Shown here in pieces: positions 1-12,237 of a stretch of 64,000 nt of DNA (position 1 is the first letter of the stretch; every line of letters starts with the position of its first letter). This DNA is from Hibiscus mutabilis. Taxonomy: Eukaryota > Streptophyta > Magnoliopsida > Malvales > Malvaceae. The stretch covers positions 25,924,969 to 25,988,968 of the forward strand of contig CM033752.1 in the NCBI GenBank assembly GCA_019671005.1, in the 5' to 3' direction. The notes below the pieces were generated by a model. The model had not been told where the DNA came from. It did no database searches and saw nothing but the letters and a program-made list of their open reading frames with translations. The translations under genes were made by a program, and so were the position numbers.

Positions 1-2774
1 CGGTACATAAAGTCCTCAAAATAAGTAAACTCCCTTTACCCTAAAGAAACGTAAAAACACACATGTAATATCCCAATTTTTGGCTAGTGACCAAAATGTA
101 AATTTTGAAAGTTTTGTAGCTAAAGTATAAACTTTGGAAAAGTTCAAGACCAAAGTGTAATTTTTAAAACTTGTGTATTTTAACCCCGTAAATGAATAGT
201 TCACCTCCAAGAATGATGTTTTCGTGTTACTCGGATTTTTCGTACGGAGTTTGTATTAATAGCTATAAAGCGATAAAGTTTAAAAAAATATTTGGATAAT
301 CGGATCGAATCAAATATCTAGGATATTTTGAAGGATGATAAGGCAAGGTTAATTATGTTATTTTACATGTCTAAGATATTTTCTTTTAGTTATAAGAATA
401 TGAACTCTTGGATTTAAGTTGATTTTCTATGTTAAATATGAGTCGTTGAATGAAAAATGGCAAGATCGTAATTTTGGAAAAAAATCACCAAGGCAAAGTT
501 GGTAAACTATTAACTCAAGATTAAATCTAGACCACTAGATGAAGGATGATAACATGTGGTACATTATGGATTTGAGGGCAAAATGGTTATTTCACTATTT
601 GGAGGAATTTTGATAGTTATCAGAATAATAGACCGAGTTAGGAAAATTCAGTCCAAGTCCTTAAAAAAGAAAGTTTTATGAGATAATAGTATTTATTTTC
701 TGAATATGAAAATATAGAATTTTTGGAATAAATCTGATAGCTCGGTTAAGGTAAAATTGTAGTAGAAGTATTTAGTGAATATTGAGAAATCAGATTGAAT
801 TGAAATTTCAGAGACTGTTCCATAAGCCATGGAAAATCATAAAATGATATTTATGGAATAGTGTCTGGTTGAGAAGGAACTAATTTAGTTATATTATAAT
901 GGAATGGCAATTTTAAAGCAAACTAGTAAATCAAGACTAGTTGGAGGGCAAATTGGTCATTTGGCAAGGATGGTAATTTTGAAATATTTTTAAAATTTTG
1001 AGGACATTTTTGGAAGATTAAATATGCATGGATTTAATCTTGGCCCTTGATTTTGGATGAGATTAAATTAGCCATTGGATTTAAAGGCTAAATTGGTAAT
1101 TTCATTATTTAAATGAATTTAAAATTCATTTAATAGTTACAAGTGTAAAATTATAGAAAAAGATGAACAAATATTCATCTTTTTCCAGCCATGTACCATG
1201 GGAGTTAGAGTAAAGAAGAAAAAAATTCCCAAGCTCGATTTAAGCCTGAATCTTAGTTTTTAGGTAATCTTTCGAACTACAAAGTTGTTCTACTCTTCAA
1301 GCTCTATCTTTTGATGTAAATAATTTATAGAATACTTGCTTGGTTGATGAGATTTGATATGTGGAAGAAATTAGGGTTTATGAACAAATTGGGGCTTTTA
1401 TGATTTTATGAATCCATGGTTGATTTTAAGTTAGAATCATGTTGTTGAGTTGGGATTTAAACCCTACATATTTTGGTTTGTATAGAGAATACTAGGGTTT
1501 GTGGATTCAAGTCTAACATAGGGTTTATGATGTTAGATTAATGATCTAGTAAGCTTGATTTGTCATTTGGAAGCAAAACCCTAAGTTAAATACATAGGGA
1601 CCATTTCGTCAAGTTTCACAATTAAGGGACCAGATCTGATTTTTATGAATTTGATGTGTTTTTATATTATTAATGATGTTGGAGACATGAAAATGAAGTT
1701 AGAATGCTAAATCGATGATTAATCACATTAGTGACCATTTTGACAAATTGTCAAACTTGAATGTCTATTCGGCAAAGACGATATGTAGAAGGAGTGAATC
1801 TAATTTTTAGTTAAAATGATGGAATTAAGGTAGTAATGTTGATTGGAGGATTAATTTGCAAAGTTAAGAAGCTTGAATCCTTATATTTGAAATTTTGGTG
1901 ACCATATCGACAAATCAAGAGAAATTAGAGAAGTAAAGGTTTAAGCTTATTTTGATGAAGGATGTAAAGAGAACATATGAATACAAGCTTTATTCTAGTC
2001 ATTTGAAGTAAAGTGATGAGACTAAATTGACAAGTAGAGAAATAAGGAGAACTTGGTGTAAATTATAAGTTATTTATGGAAAGTTATGTTAGAATTTGAA
2101 TTATGGCAGTAAGTTTAAAAATACGCCATAAATTCTACAAAAATGGTTAGATGATAAATTTTATACCATTGTAAAGATTTGTTAGTCTAGTTTCGTTTCC
2201 AACAAACAAAGACTGATTTCGAGTTCCGAATTAAAATATATGAATTTTTAATCGAATGAAGGTCAGAAAAATTACATAGTAGTTTCTGCCTAGACAACTC
2301 TGTGACGTGAATGTAAAGAATTTTCATAATTTTTGTAGATTTTATTAATTTATGTGACTTATTCCATTGGAATCATTATCGTATCTAGTTTCTCCAGTAT
2401 AAAGGAAATTAAGATCCAATATGTATTATGCCCTGTATGAGTAAATCTTTAAAGGTAGCACAAGCATTCACAAAATGGAATTTGAAACATTTTGTTTTTA
2501 AATGTTAGTTAGCAAGCTCGGAAGAATTATTGGAAGTTCAAATTGGTCACTAGGGACCATAATGAGTTTTGAACAGTATAAGGAAGAAAGGGAAAATATT
2601 TGGAAATTTTATATTCGAATGATTATATTAGACAACATGTTTAAGTTAATGTTAGATTTGAATCTAACAATTATTTTATTTTATTCACGTGATTAATGAA
2701 GTCAAGTCCGAATTAAAGAAGGTTCGAGGTTCTATGAAAGAAAAGATAACTAAGATTCAAGGCATTGTGTTAAG

Positions 2775-2790
2775 TGGCCAAGGTGAGTGC
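2775..2790 (+). promoter_or_regulatory. Conserved splice-donor-like motif in LTR S1
   Basis: The text CCAAGGTGAGTGCA fits a plant 5' splice site (AG|GTGAGT). The same motif recurs at the equivalent place in the G1 LTR (41299-41312) and, on the minus strand, in the G2 LTR (27429-27440) and both G3 LTRs (55462-55476, 62680-62694). Function as a donor is inference. It lies upstream of the best TATA candidate, which argues against simple use unless transcription starts earlier. Confidence 0.4.
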
Positions 2791-3138
2791 AATGCGTACA
2801 TAACATGATACATGGATGTTTTATACATCATTAGGAAGACTTGCGATGAGTCTACCTTGTTTATTTTGGCATGATATTTATGTCATAATCATATTTTTGA
2901 CATGTTCTAAATATGCCAAAAGTTGAATATAAATGCTTGGATCACTAGTTATATAAGATGTTATATTATGAATGTTATTTCGGATATGAACTGCCCAATG
3001 TTAAATTATGTTTATATACATTGCCATGGTTGAAATAAATATGGAAAATATGCCCAAGTAAGTCATTGAGGGATATGGTATAGTTGGCATGCCATAGAGT
3101 CCAGCAGCACGCTGCATACTCGGTATAGCACTATAGTG

Positions 3139-3147
3139 TATATAAAG
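3139..3147 (+). promoter_or_regulatory. Candidate TATA box of LTR S1
   Basis: TATATAAAG lies just after the anchor block (TAGTTGGCATGCCATAGAG, around 3081-3099) conserved in related LTRs. The surroundings are less AT-rich than most of the LTR, so the match is not pure background. No transcript evidence is available. Confidence 0.35.
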
Positions 3148-3590
3148 GACACTTACGTGTGGACGGTTAGCACGGCCTTAGGTTCGGATGGTTAGCACAA
3201 CCTTATGTGCGGTTTTGACTCGTGTACCCAGGGTCCTCATAGGCTTATATTTGGGCTATGGTTTATTGGTTAATAAAATATAAACAAGTGAAAAAGCTTA
3301 TGAGCTTTTGGAATAAATGGCAAGTATATTGGTAAGAAATTTATATCCGGTTTATATTATGTTAATATATGATTAACATGATGGTAATACATGTCTAGTG
3401 ATCATGATGCATTTATGCATATATGGCACATTATGAAAAAAGACAAGCATGGAAGTTTGATGGCATTGGCATGTAGTAAATCATTACTAATGCAATGTGA
3501 AAGTTGATGCTTTGGTATATATATCATGTTATATAAACATAGCTATGAAGTCGAATAAAATTTAAATTATTGTTATTAACTTTCTTTATT

Positions 3591-3618
3591 GCCTCACTAA
3601 GTTCGTACTTAGCGTGTG
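3591..3618 (+). promoter_or_regulatory. Conserved LTR hairpin motif
   Basis: The block GCCTCACTAAGTTCGTACTT and following bases contain a 6-bp inverted repeat with a 4-base loop (CTAAGT-TCGT-ACTTAG, 3597-3612). The same hairpin with different loop bases is on the minus strand in the G2 LTR (26742-26757) and both G3 LTRs (54064-54079, 61240-61255). Conservation of the stem between otherwise diverged LTRs suggests a transcript-level signal, for example in 3'-end formation, but that is inference. Confidence 0.5.
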
Positions 3619-3959
3619 TTTGATTGTGCACACGTAAGTAAATCAAAATGAGAGTGAAAAGAGCATTGCATCAATATTGGAAAGCTCAACGGGTAATCAC
3701 AGTAATGACATCCTAATTGAGGTTCGATTATTATAGTGGCATGTATACTTGCTAAACCTATTTGATTTGTGATTGGCCTTTAAAGTTTGTTATGGTTCCA
3801 TAATAATTGGCGTTTTTGGAAAGATTCAAAGTTAAGAGTAACCACAGGTGATGAGTTGCATGTTAAGATAATTGAGAGCATGTATATTTAAGGATAGTAA
3901 AGTTGTGACATTCCTGATTCGTGTTCATTGTATGGATACGAAAAGGGTGTTACAACACA

Positions 3960-5886
3960 ACAAAGGCAGTCCCCCACTCTTGTGATTCACGAACTTTCAA
4001 TATTGAAAATAGAAACGCATCACCAAATTCTTTGTATCAGCATTCAAGTTGGCCTGCTACAAACCCAACTATGAGCACATTTAAGGAAAAAACCAAAGAA
4101 AATAAAGTCTCTCTACATATGCTGTTTTTGCAGGCGACAATACTAAAATAAATGGCCCATGAAAAACCCAACAGAAAAAACTTTCCATCACACCAAAAAT
4201 AGAGTGCAATTACAAACCTCATACAAGGACTCGCATCTAAAAAAAACTCGTAGCAGGTAAAATTGTTTTCAAGATAAGATCCTTGTGAGACGTTGGCAAC
4301 TGCAAAAGCCATGAAACAGAATGCAAACCCCAATAGGAAGAACTAAATTAGTACCTAAAATTGCAGTATTCTCACTAAAGAGAAAGCTTATTTATAGCCA
4401 TCACACAAAACCCACTCTAGCGAGAATACCAAACTTTGAGAGAAAATCACTATCGAAAAGCAGAACATTCCATAATTCAAAATTTGAAAATTTCCAATTC
4501 ACGCAAGATACTTATTATTACCAATTTGAAGGTAATAATCAATAAATGCGACACTATTGGCAGGCCAGAAACAGCACCCAAATCTTCCAGATCGCATGGT
4601 AAAAAGCCAAACTTTATCGCAAATTTTTAAGAAATATACAAAACAAAACCAACACAAAATTGCTGCAACATTTCTAAAAAAGGCAATGATTATCATTAAA
4701 ACATGATTTAAAAGGGAACAAAGACATACAAATTTCTTAGTAACTAGGGGGCAACAACCCACCTAATAAAATATTATTATCAATACGCTAGTACAACAAA
4801 AAACTGCGAATGTACAAAAATGTCAAAATCTAGTTCCCTGCTTTAAGTTGTAACTGTCAAAACCTTTCTTTACATAAACAATTCAATTTTACAAAAGGGG
4901 TTCCATTACTCCAAGTCTTTGGCTTAAGATGCATTTGTCTGTCACTACAATACCCAGCACCACAGGCGACAACCAAACAACCCCCTTGATAATCAAATGA
5001 AAGAACATGATAACTCATTCAGAGCAAATTGCCAAAGCGGGTTTCTCAATTCAGCAGGCAAAATGCGCTAAGATGACAAAAACCTCTCCCATTTTTGACT
5101 CCAAAAACTTCTTCTCTGCATCAAGGGGCGAGCGGTCAAACCCCAACACAAATCAACTGCCTCAACAACATAACCCTAACTCTACCACCTCCCCCATTGT
5201 AGCAATGAGCACCAATATGCAAAAACACTCAGAGAATCTTGTGCTCAAAATTTTCTAACTACGCTACCTTTTGACATTCCTTACTACAAATGGCTAATCA
5301 TAGTCTTCTGAATACTATTGCCCACAATACATGTAATCCAAACTATAACACTTGCACTCCCCAGTATCTATCAAAAGTGGTTTCTAAAAACCACTTTTCC
5401 CCACAACCATATTTCCTCTTTTCCCTCTTAAAACAACACAAGAAAAAACTATAAAAATAAAGTTACACAAGCAAAAACAAACCAATCGTAAGTTGGGTAT
5501 ACCCAAAGGAACCCTATGTATGGTAGACAATCTATATACCAAACGGTGACGTTTCGCATACTTATGAGAAAGGTCGCCAATACCAGCAATTAATTCCCAC
5601 ACCCCAAAATTGTGAACACTTAACTAAAGTTACACAAATTTGAAAACTCCACTCAAATAACCATCCAGACAAGCTCAAATGCTTGTCACTACCAATCAAA
5701 TGCTTTATTTTTTATCATAGCCTACTTTGAATTGTCTACATCAACCGTAATCTGTGCCAATAAGGAATAATAATATACATATATATATATATATATATGG
5801 TAAAAAAAAGCCACACACATAACACACCTATTAAAATAATGAACATCTGCCCTACCCCACGTAATAGTCTACAATATCAATCCTTC
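3960..5886. other. Unassigned AT-rich stretch, no gene seen
   Basis: ORFs up to 98 codons occur on both strands but overlap each other and show no recognisable domain, bias or repeat. The minus-strand reading continues toward the coiled-coil remnant at 5887-6440, so part may be decayed sequence of the same element. A (TA)n microsatellite lies at about 5776-5798. Confidence 0.5.
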
Positions 5887-6440
5887 TCATAACTCAACTT
5901 TTAGCATAGACATTAGACCTCGTAAAGAGATAAAATAGCAAGGTAATAAGAACTTTTTTAGGATTTCCACCACAACAACCATTCTAGATATATCACTTGA
6001 CATAAGAAAATCTGCTCTAAAATAAATTCCAACCTGAATAAAATTAGCGAAATAACCAGAACGACCCTCAAAACAAATTCTTTCTTCATATATATATATA
6101 TATAAGAAAGAAATAGAAAAAACATTTATACATCGCAAAATTCACAAATCTTTCATCTGCCAAATCTTTTGATAGCTCTAGCTTCTCCTTAATGTCTCAA
6201 ATCTCAGTCTTGAAGGTTCCTTCAGTAACCCCAAAAAAGTTATCCATAATCTTAAAAGTACGATTAGCCTCCTTCCTCAATAACCACCTCTACATATTTT
6301 TTTGTGCAAATCCCTAGCATGTGACTAAAAACCTACTTCATGACCCTCCCGCAGCTCCTTTAGTCGAACAGTGTCCTTCTCTACCCATGAACGCAACCTT
6401 GCATTCCCCTCAAGTGACACCGTGGACTCAGATATCCGCT
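5887..6440 (-). pseudogene. Antisense coiled-coil ORF remnant, copy 1 (Tat-type extra ORF)
   Basis: Reading the minus strand from about 6440 downward gives a charged, heptad-like stretch with a NARLRS...VEK...RLKELREGHE pattern, then frameshifts and stops. A second copy at 8905-9830 has the matching NAKLRS...VENYATQLRELQEKHE, which supports real homology rather than chance. Plant Tat-lineage Ty3/gypsy elements are known to carry an extra antisense ORF between pol and the 3' LTR, often encoding coiled-coil proteins related to the putative gypsy-type transposon domain. The position just before a plus-strand polypurine-like tract and LTR start at 6759 fits that layout. Too decayed for a full domain call. 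Confidence 0.5.
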
Positions 6441-6749
6441 ACAAAGAGTAGCGTATCCAACACTGCAGACCAACCCTCATGGCACTGCCAACAATCTTTA
6501 AAGGAGAAACCGCACCCTCCCCGCAATAACCAATGGCCACCAAACCCTTGCGCTCTCACCAAAATTGACTATCACACTATATAAAATAACGAAACATACC
6601 AATCAAGGTTCATCCCTATGAATCTTGCAATTTAAGAAATACGTCATTCAAGGTTTGAAACTTTATTACCACAAAAGCCCTCACCCAAAAGAGCTCTCTA
6701 TAAAATTCTACGGGCTTGCCAAGGTTACTTTATAACCTTCCCTCACCTA

Positions 6750-7255
6750 GAGGGCAATTGTTAGTACCTATAAATATGTACCGCCATGTGTCAAAACCAG
6801 AATGGGCAAGATTGCGAACGATGCAATTGAAGAGATATTCGAAGACAAACACAACAACGTATGAGAATCGTTACGCATAGAACCACCCGTGAAACCACGC
6901 GCGATGCCCCTCACAACCTATGGCAAACATACAAGACTACCCGGGACATCCCATGATCATGTGCCCACACACATGGTCGCCACGGATAACAAGGGAAACC
7001 TAGGACACTAGGTCATAGCCAGTCTAATCAACGTGCCACAAAAAGCCTATCATGACACCTGTCCAGGTAGTATAAAATTGGGCATGCAACAAGAGAGAAC
7101 CAACTCTCCCTCTAATAATTACCATCACCATTTGAGAAACAAATAAAATACATAAACTCCGACCCAAAGAAGCCATCCGACCTAGAACGATCATCCCAAT
7201 GATCACCAGATCTTTGTCTCAAGACCTTGGTCATTTTGGCCATTAGTAAGTTTAT
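6750..7255 (+). mobile_element. Probable LTR start of a Tat-like element, with polypurine tract
   Basis: A short purine run GAGGG then CAAT (6750-6758) precedes TGTTAGTACC at 6759, the usual arrangement of polypurine tract followed by a 3' LTR on the plus strand. The sequence is more GC-rich than its surroundings up to about 7200, then becomes TA-rich. I cannot see a clear CA end or a partner LTR, so the right boundary is approximate. The antisense coiled-coil remnant directly upstream supports a Tat-lineage assignment. Confidence 0.4.
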
Positions 7256-7319
7256 TTTAATATATATATATATAATTAAATATGTATTATTAAAAATTAA
7301 AAAGTAATAAACATCAAGA

Positions 7320-7680
7320 AAATTTTAAAACTACCTATACCGATGGAAGAAAATATTCATCGGTATATAGTTTACCTATACCGACAAACATATTCAGCCA
7401 TCGGTACACACTATAACCTAAACGATAAATACAAATTTTTGTTGGCAAAACTATATCTATAATGACACAAAAAACAACAATCGATATATGGTTCACCTAT
7501 ACTGACAGTTACTATAGTTCTTGTCTTTCGTCGGTATAAATTTTGTATACACTAACGATTAATATATCCATCGGTAAAAATCAGAACTTGTATCAACATT
7601 TTTTTTTTCTGTCGGTATATATTGTCTATACTGATGACTTTTTTCTGTCGATATAATTAAGCATCGGTATATGTACATTT
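7320..7680. mobile_element. CACTA/EnSpm-like subterminal repeat cluster
   Basis: About a dozen degenerate copies of a short motif of the type ATACCGATG or its reverse complement CATCGGTAT occur in both orientations over 360 bp. Dense direct and inverted copies of a motif this short are typical of CACTA transposon ends, where transposase binds. I do not see a CACTA terminus or a 3-bp target duplication, so this is probably a broken end. It abuts the copia remnant on its right. Confidence 0.5.
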
Positions 7681-7732
7681 TTAATGTCATTTTACATCTC
7701 ACGAATACTTATTTGTACCCCACTTACATTAC

Positions 7733-8860
7733 ACCTTTAGGTGTTTGGACTACTGGTCCAAAAACTTCAATTTTGGAAGTTCAAAGCGTCTTTCTATATT
7801 GGTCAATCATTTCAATATCTAGAGATTTCTATACAAGATCCTTGTTTTCTTTCTTTACTTCTATAGAAGTGTCTATGTAAATTCTTGTCGATAACTTTTC
7901 TTTTCTCGTATTGACATAACTTGTCAAGATATCTTTTCAATCTTTATTTCAGGTACCTAAAACTCTTCTAGAGTTTTATTATTAGTTATGTCTTGGGTCT
8001 CTTCATGAGCACCCACCTCCAATATATGACCATCTCATACTACTTTCCATTTACGAGAATTTTAGTCATTGGAACCAATTTCAACTATCATGCTTCATGC
8101 ATGATTTACATTCATTCATTCTAACATGTAACTCAAGAGCATTTTTAGCTGGTATATGAGATTTGATTACTCTAATTAGGTCAATATATATGTCTGGCAT
8201 TTGACATGTAATACTATGAATTATCTTATGAACTTTAGGTTCATATACGAGGATCAAGATAATGATAATTCATTTTCTTTTATCCATCTGATTATTATCT
8301 CCCTCTGACATTGAGAAAAGCTGTGTCATAAATGATTCTCCAATTAATGTTGAATAATGTAAACATAAAATGAGACTTATAGTTAATATATATTTTTAAC
8401 CCTTTTTTATATATACCCATTTTGTGCGTTATGGTGGAGCAATTCAACTATATATCGTATATTATAAAATGAGAAATATATGGCTTTTGACCAAAAACCA
8501 ATCATAACGGGGAGTTATTATAACTCATTGGCTTGATACGTATAAATGCTGCTATATGTGAAATACCATATAGATAATAAATATTTTGTTCTCATAGTTT
8601 AGCTATTAAAGAGGAGGCATCCGATTAAAATTTTGCTAAACCGTATTTTTCATAATCGATAGGCTTTATAACAATTATTTCAACTGATATAGCCTAAAAT
8701 ATAAACTCATTAGCTTTTGCAAGACAAATAGTCTAATTGCATAATCTGAATTTTTTCTAATCAATTTCACAAACTTCTGGTTGTAAGTTGATAAAACATA
8801 TGTAGACGCATCTACTAAAATCATATAAAAACTTTCCACATTTGTGTATAAATGGCCAAT
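7733..8860 (-). pseudogene. Ty1/copia pol remnant: integrase core to start of RT
   Basis: The minus strand reads as a decayed copia polyprotein. Near 8840-8790 is the integrase-core phrase YFMVLVDAST. Below it are recognisable blocks of integrase (around 8440-8720), including the segment ending in TAPP-like and RTK-like residues. A linker follows with DIYIDLIRVIKSHIPAKNA (about 8130-8200) and GAHEETQDITNNKTLEE (about 7965-8010). At the left end is the highly conserved RT entry phrase VFGPVVQTPK (about 7735-7765). The order integrase before RT is diagnostic of copia. Frameshifts and stops break every domain, and the RT body, gag and LTRs are absent. Left truncation is at the CACTA-like cluster, right truncation at the antisense coiled-coil remnant. 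Confidence 0.75.
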
Positions 8861-8904
8861 TTTTCATTCAGATATGCAAGACATCTCTAACATCAAAGGG
8901 ACCA

Positions 8905-9830
8905 TGCGCTAACTGAAAGCTAAGAATAACAACATCCTGGGATCTCTCAATCCCTTCAACCATAAGGGCAGAGGTGGTGTCCGCAGTTGCCTTAACATTC
9001 TATGCCATACAACATCATGGGAAACCTCTAACACCATGATCTTATTCTTGTACGACTCCCTCAACTCTGATAATTCCCTTGTTAAATTCGTAGAGCTTTC
9101 ATCGACCATGATCTTCGCTTTCTCCAACTATTCTTTAAGACCTTAGACCTCAGTCTTAAAACTTTGTTATGTGGTCTCAAGCAGCTTATTCCTAATTTTA
9201 AGAGCCTGCTCGCTCTCATTCTGTTTATCAACAATTTCCTCCATATACCTCCTGTTAAAGTCCCTTACCTATGCCTGAAAGTCCACTTCGTGTTTTTCCT
9301 GTAACTCTCTCAGCTGAGTAGCATAATTTTCTACCTATGAACGCAACTTGGCATTCTTCTCAAGAAGACCAAAATATCCCATCGCCTGTGAACGCAGCTT
9401 CGCATTTTCCTCAAGAAGGACCTTCACATTTTTTCAATGTTAAGCTGAACACAACTCAATTCCTGAATAAGACCCCAACCCTCCTCAACAGTCCTCTTAA
9501 TACTAGTACAAGAAGGAGAAGCACTGCAACTATTCACATATAGTTTAAACAAGTCCCTTGCAGCAAATTTAGGATAAAACCAATTCCTTACTCATAATAC
9601 TTCCCTCTAGGGGTAAAATGCTCTTAGTAGAGTGACATGTTTGTTTCCATCGCAGGAAGAAACCTCTCCAGACAAAAGCATCAGAGGAGTCACCGCAGCC
9701 TCTGGAAACGATAAGGGCTTGCCAGACGTAGATGCAAGGAATATACCCTCACTAGAACAATGAGTAGAAACAGAGTCAAGAGCAGTTGACCCTACAAACA
9801 AACCCAATAAGCACACTTTATCACAAACTA
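8905..9830 (-). pseudogene. Antisense coiled-coil ORF remnant, copy 2 (Tat-type extra ORF)
   Basis: From about 9816 downward the minus strand gives a low-complexity Ser/Gly/Pro-rich start (LASTSGKPLSFPEAAVTPL), then after stops a long coiled coil with NAKLRS, ENYATQLRELQEKHEVDF, RYMEEIVDKQNESEQALK and SSTNLTRELSELRESYKN segments. Heptad spacing is maintained across about 150 codons despite at least four stop codons. It is homologous to the remnant at 5887-6440. I infer a decayed extra antisense ORF of a Tat-lineage gypsy. An unrelated coiled-coil host gene fragment is possible, but the two copies in repeat DNA argue against it. Confidence 0.55.
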
Positions 9831-9839
9831 AGCACCAAA

Positions 9840-10050
9840 GATGCTAAACCAAAAGTGACAACAACACATAATTTAAAAAACCTAGCATCGTATAAACGAT
9901 AGATAGACCAACACTCAAATCGGCAAGAGCAACGCCCCTAATAATGCCAATCGTCACCTTGTAAGAGGAACTTTAAAGTCTGAGCAGAATAGGTGGATCA
10001 TCGCGGTGTAGCTGTCGGTTGACTAACGATTGGAAAATAATTGATAATTC
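9840..10050. other. Short unassigned spacer
   Basis: The stretch between the antisense ORF remnant and the Athila-type LTR shows no recognisable coding or repeat signal. Confidence 0.4.
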
Positions 10051-11441
10051 TGTATAATATGCCCGTAAAATAATGCCAAGTATAGGTCTTTTGCTTGCAA
10101 GTATACACGGTCAGCAAGTAATACAACAACAAGTTGAGTATCGTATCCATATGGATTAATTGGGAATTAAATGCCATGAACTTTTACTTGTGAATTGGGA
10201 CAAATAAATTTGAAATGAAATTTGGATTTAAGATTAAGAAAAATGATTAAAGAAAATGTAAAGAAAGTTCACGCATTTTAGCAAACAAGTGTATTCAAAT
10301 GGTGATGAGCGTTGGCAAGGGATGTTTGTATTTCACACTAGCTATACCAATGGTTAATAACTTTCAGCTTTGTTTTTTTTGTCGAGTAGATTTTAAGTAG
10401 TTTTACCTCCATCGATAGCAATACCCTAAGTTAATTATGATTAACCCCTACATGTCTATAGTGAAGTTTCTAATCATTAACTTGGAAAAGTTTTAATCTT
10501 TACTCCCAAGGGGTAGAATCACTTTCAAAGTAAGCTCATCTACTTGAACATCTTTTGTCGAATTTTCTCACCTTAGTACCTTGGCAATTAATCGTTATCC
10601 CCCAAGTCTGTTAAGATATTAAGGGATAATATGCATGCAATGCCAACTGTCGTTTGGCAAACATTTAAGAAAATAAGCACTAACAAGATAAACAAAAGTG
10701 CCAAAGCATTTAATTATTAAAAGCTGAAAATAGTTTAGCATTTCATCGCAAAAACATCCCCAACCAACTTAAAGAAATTGGTTCATGGTTGGGGAAGCCA
10801 TCAACATCATATCATTTTCATCAAATGCCATCATAAAAATAGAATTAAAATGAAAGAAAAATGGGCAAAGAAGGGGATCTGTTGATGTATCCCTTCAATG
10901 GATCCAAACTCTCGGTCTTAGCTTGGTCGAACCACAAGTCACCTTCTTTACCACGGTGCAGCCTCTTTGAGTGATTTGATCGATCCCTTGATTTATTAGG
11001 GCTCCTTTAAATAGGCATGCATGATAAACCCTAGATTGGGTTTGAATTTGAAACTTGGTTTTGCACTTAGGATAAAGTGCTTTATCTTCGTATCCTCTTT
11101 TGAATTTAAGCTGATATAGTTTCAACTAGGGTCGATGTTATCGACCTTCATTCTTTTGCCAACCAAGTATGGTAATCCTCGTCCCACTTCTTCCAGCTTA
11201 ACTCAACATTTCACTTCTGGTCCTTCGCTCTACTCTGCCAACTACTCATGTTCTGCTCTTGCTCCAACCCTACCCTGCACACCAAAGCAAAGAATTACAT
11301 CTTTACTCTAGCAAGAGAAACGTTTCCTAACTCCTTAATGCAAATGCATGATTTTACTAACTAAATGCATAAACCTATACTCAAAGGCAAGCAAAAACAT
11401 GACAATATGTATAGGAAAATAGTACTTTTGAGGAGTTAACA
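10051..11441 (-). mobile_element. Athila-type LTR (X1), minus orientation
   Basis: Read on the minus strand the unit starts TGTTAACTCCTC (right end, 11441) directly after a purine tract, GGTTTGGGGAG (from 11452 down to 11442), and ends near 10051. The left part carries the phrase GCAAGTATACACG...AGCAAGTAATA, which recurs in the LTRs at 17159, 18763 and in the fragment at 19434, defining one family. A weak TATA-like TATTTAAA on the minus strand lies near 11006-11015. No 5-bp repeat flanks it because interior sequence follows on the right, so this is a 3' LTR of a truncated element. Assignment to Athila rests on the gag and tRNA-Asp PBS seen in the sister copy at 18372-18756. Confidence 0.6.
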
Positions 11442-11893
11442 CTCCCCAAACCTAGCTCATTGCTTGTCCTCAAGAAATGCAACTAAGATTAAGAAAACAG
11501 AAAACAAAACAAATTACCTTGGCAAATTTTCCTGACTCACAACACATGCTAAAAAATAAAATATTGTCCTAGTTCTGCCTAAAATATCTTAGTACAATTT
11601 TGTCAAGCAGATCAACAAATTCAAGTGCAGTAATATAACTCTAGTCTAAGGTCAAAGAACTATGCATGGAGTGCAGGCAAAATGCATCAAGTATCTTGTT
11701 AACTTTTGTAGTCAAATTTACTACCCAAACTCAAAATTATATATATATTTATTTTATTTAACAAGGGTTTCTATTGGCAATATTTTTAGGGTTGCTTCGT
11801 AATACTGTTTGGTGTGAGAAGTAAGAGGGAGCATACCACAAACTCACACGTTAGTCCAGACATTACTAGGCTTACTCTTCAACTCATACCCTA
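11442..11893 (-). mobile_element. 3' interior fragment of the X1 Athila-type element
   Basis: This begins (on the minus strand, right to left) in AT-rich non-coding DNA and ends in the polypurine tract at 11442-11452. I see no ORF of note. The right boundary is the abrupt switch to gypsy RT sequence at about 11895. Confidence 0.45.
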
Positions 11894-11894
11894 A

Positions 11895-12237
11895 AGTTTT
11901 TGACTTATTGGTTATCATCGAAGGTCTGTGAAAGTTTTCGTGAGGATATGTTTTGAGCTTGTATAATTGAGTTTGAGATCATGGAAAAGATATACGCTGT
12001 TAGTAGAAATTGCTTATAATAATAGTTATCAAGAAAGTATACAGAAGGCACCCTATGAAGCTCTCTATGGTCTAAAGTGTAAATCACTATTAAATTGGTT
12101 TGAGTTAAGGATAGTAAATTAATTAAGTTAGATCTATTACAAGAAATGGAAGAAAAAGTAAAGATTGTACAAGATAATCTTAAAAAGACTAATGATCGAC
12201 AAAAGTCTTATGCAGACTTGAAAGGAAAAGATATTCA
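11895..12237 (+). pseudogene. Gypsy G0 fragment: RT thumb fused to integrase C-half
   Basis: The plus strand starts with an RT-thumb remnant equivalent to GYYRRFV and switches within 30 bases to integrase sequence equivalent to RACIIEFE, followed by the conserved block YNNSYQ...APYEALYG and on to DRQKSYADL. The intervening RNase H and integrase core are deleted. The same fusion at nearly the same base occurs at 16847-17158, with about 14 differences over 320 bases by eye, so the two share one deletion event. After 12237 the sequence jumps back to RT, so gene order is scrambled. Stops and frameshifts make it non-coding. Confidence 0.72.

Larger units (their letters stand above)
64..3954 (+). 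mobile_element. Solo Ty3/gypsy LTR (S1) with target duplication
   Basis: The unit begins TGTAATATCCC and ends GTTACA, giving the TG...CA ends of an LTR. It is flanked by the perfect 5-bp direct repeat ACACA at 59-63 and 3955-3959. No primer-binding site follows the right end and no polypurine tract precedes the left end, so this is a solo LTR left by LTR-LTR recombination. Its first 250 bases match the starts of the LTRs of G1 (39479), G2 and G3, with the same alternating 'accession-type' AT-rich phrases. Blocks near 1260-1320 and 1580-1620 match the G0 LTR at 15000-15060 and 15340-15400. At 3.9 kb it is long for a plant LTR but in the range known for Tekay-type chromoviruses. Short ORFs inside are not credible genes. 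Confidence 0.88.

Noticed and set aside
4037..4333. 98-codon minus ORF with hydrophobic segments
   Set aside because: Hydrophobicity follows from T/A-rich codons, and no conserved motif or neighbouring exon was found.
11905..12087. Pair of similar 60-codon minus-strand ORFs here and at 16847-17029
   Set aside because: They are antisense shadows of duplicated integrase sequence; their similarity reflects the DNA duplication, not a conserved small protein.
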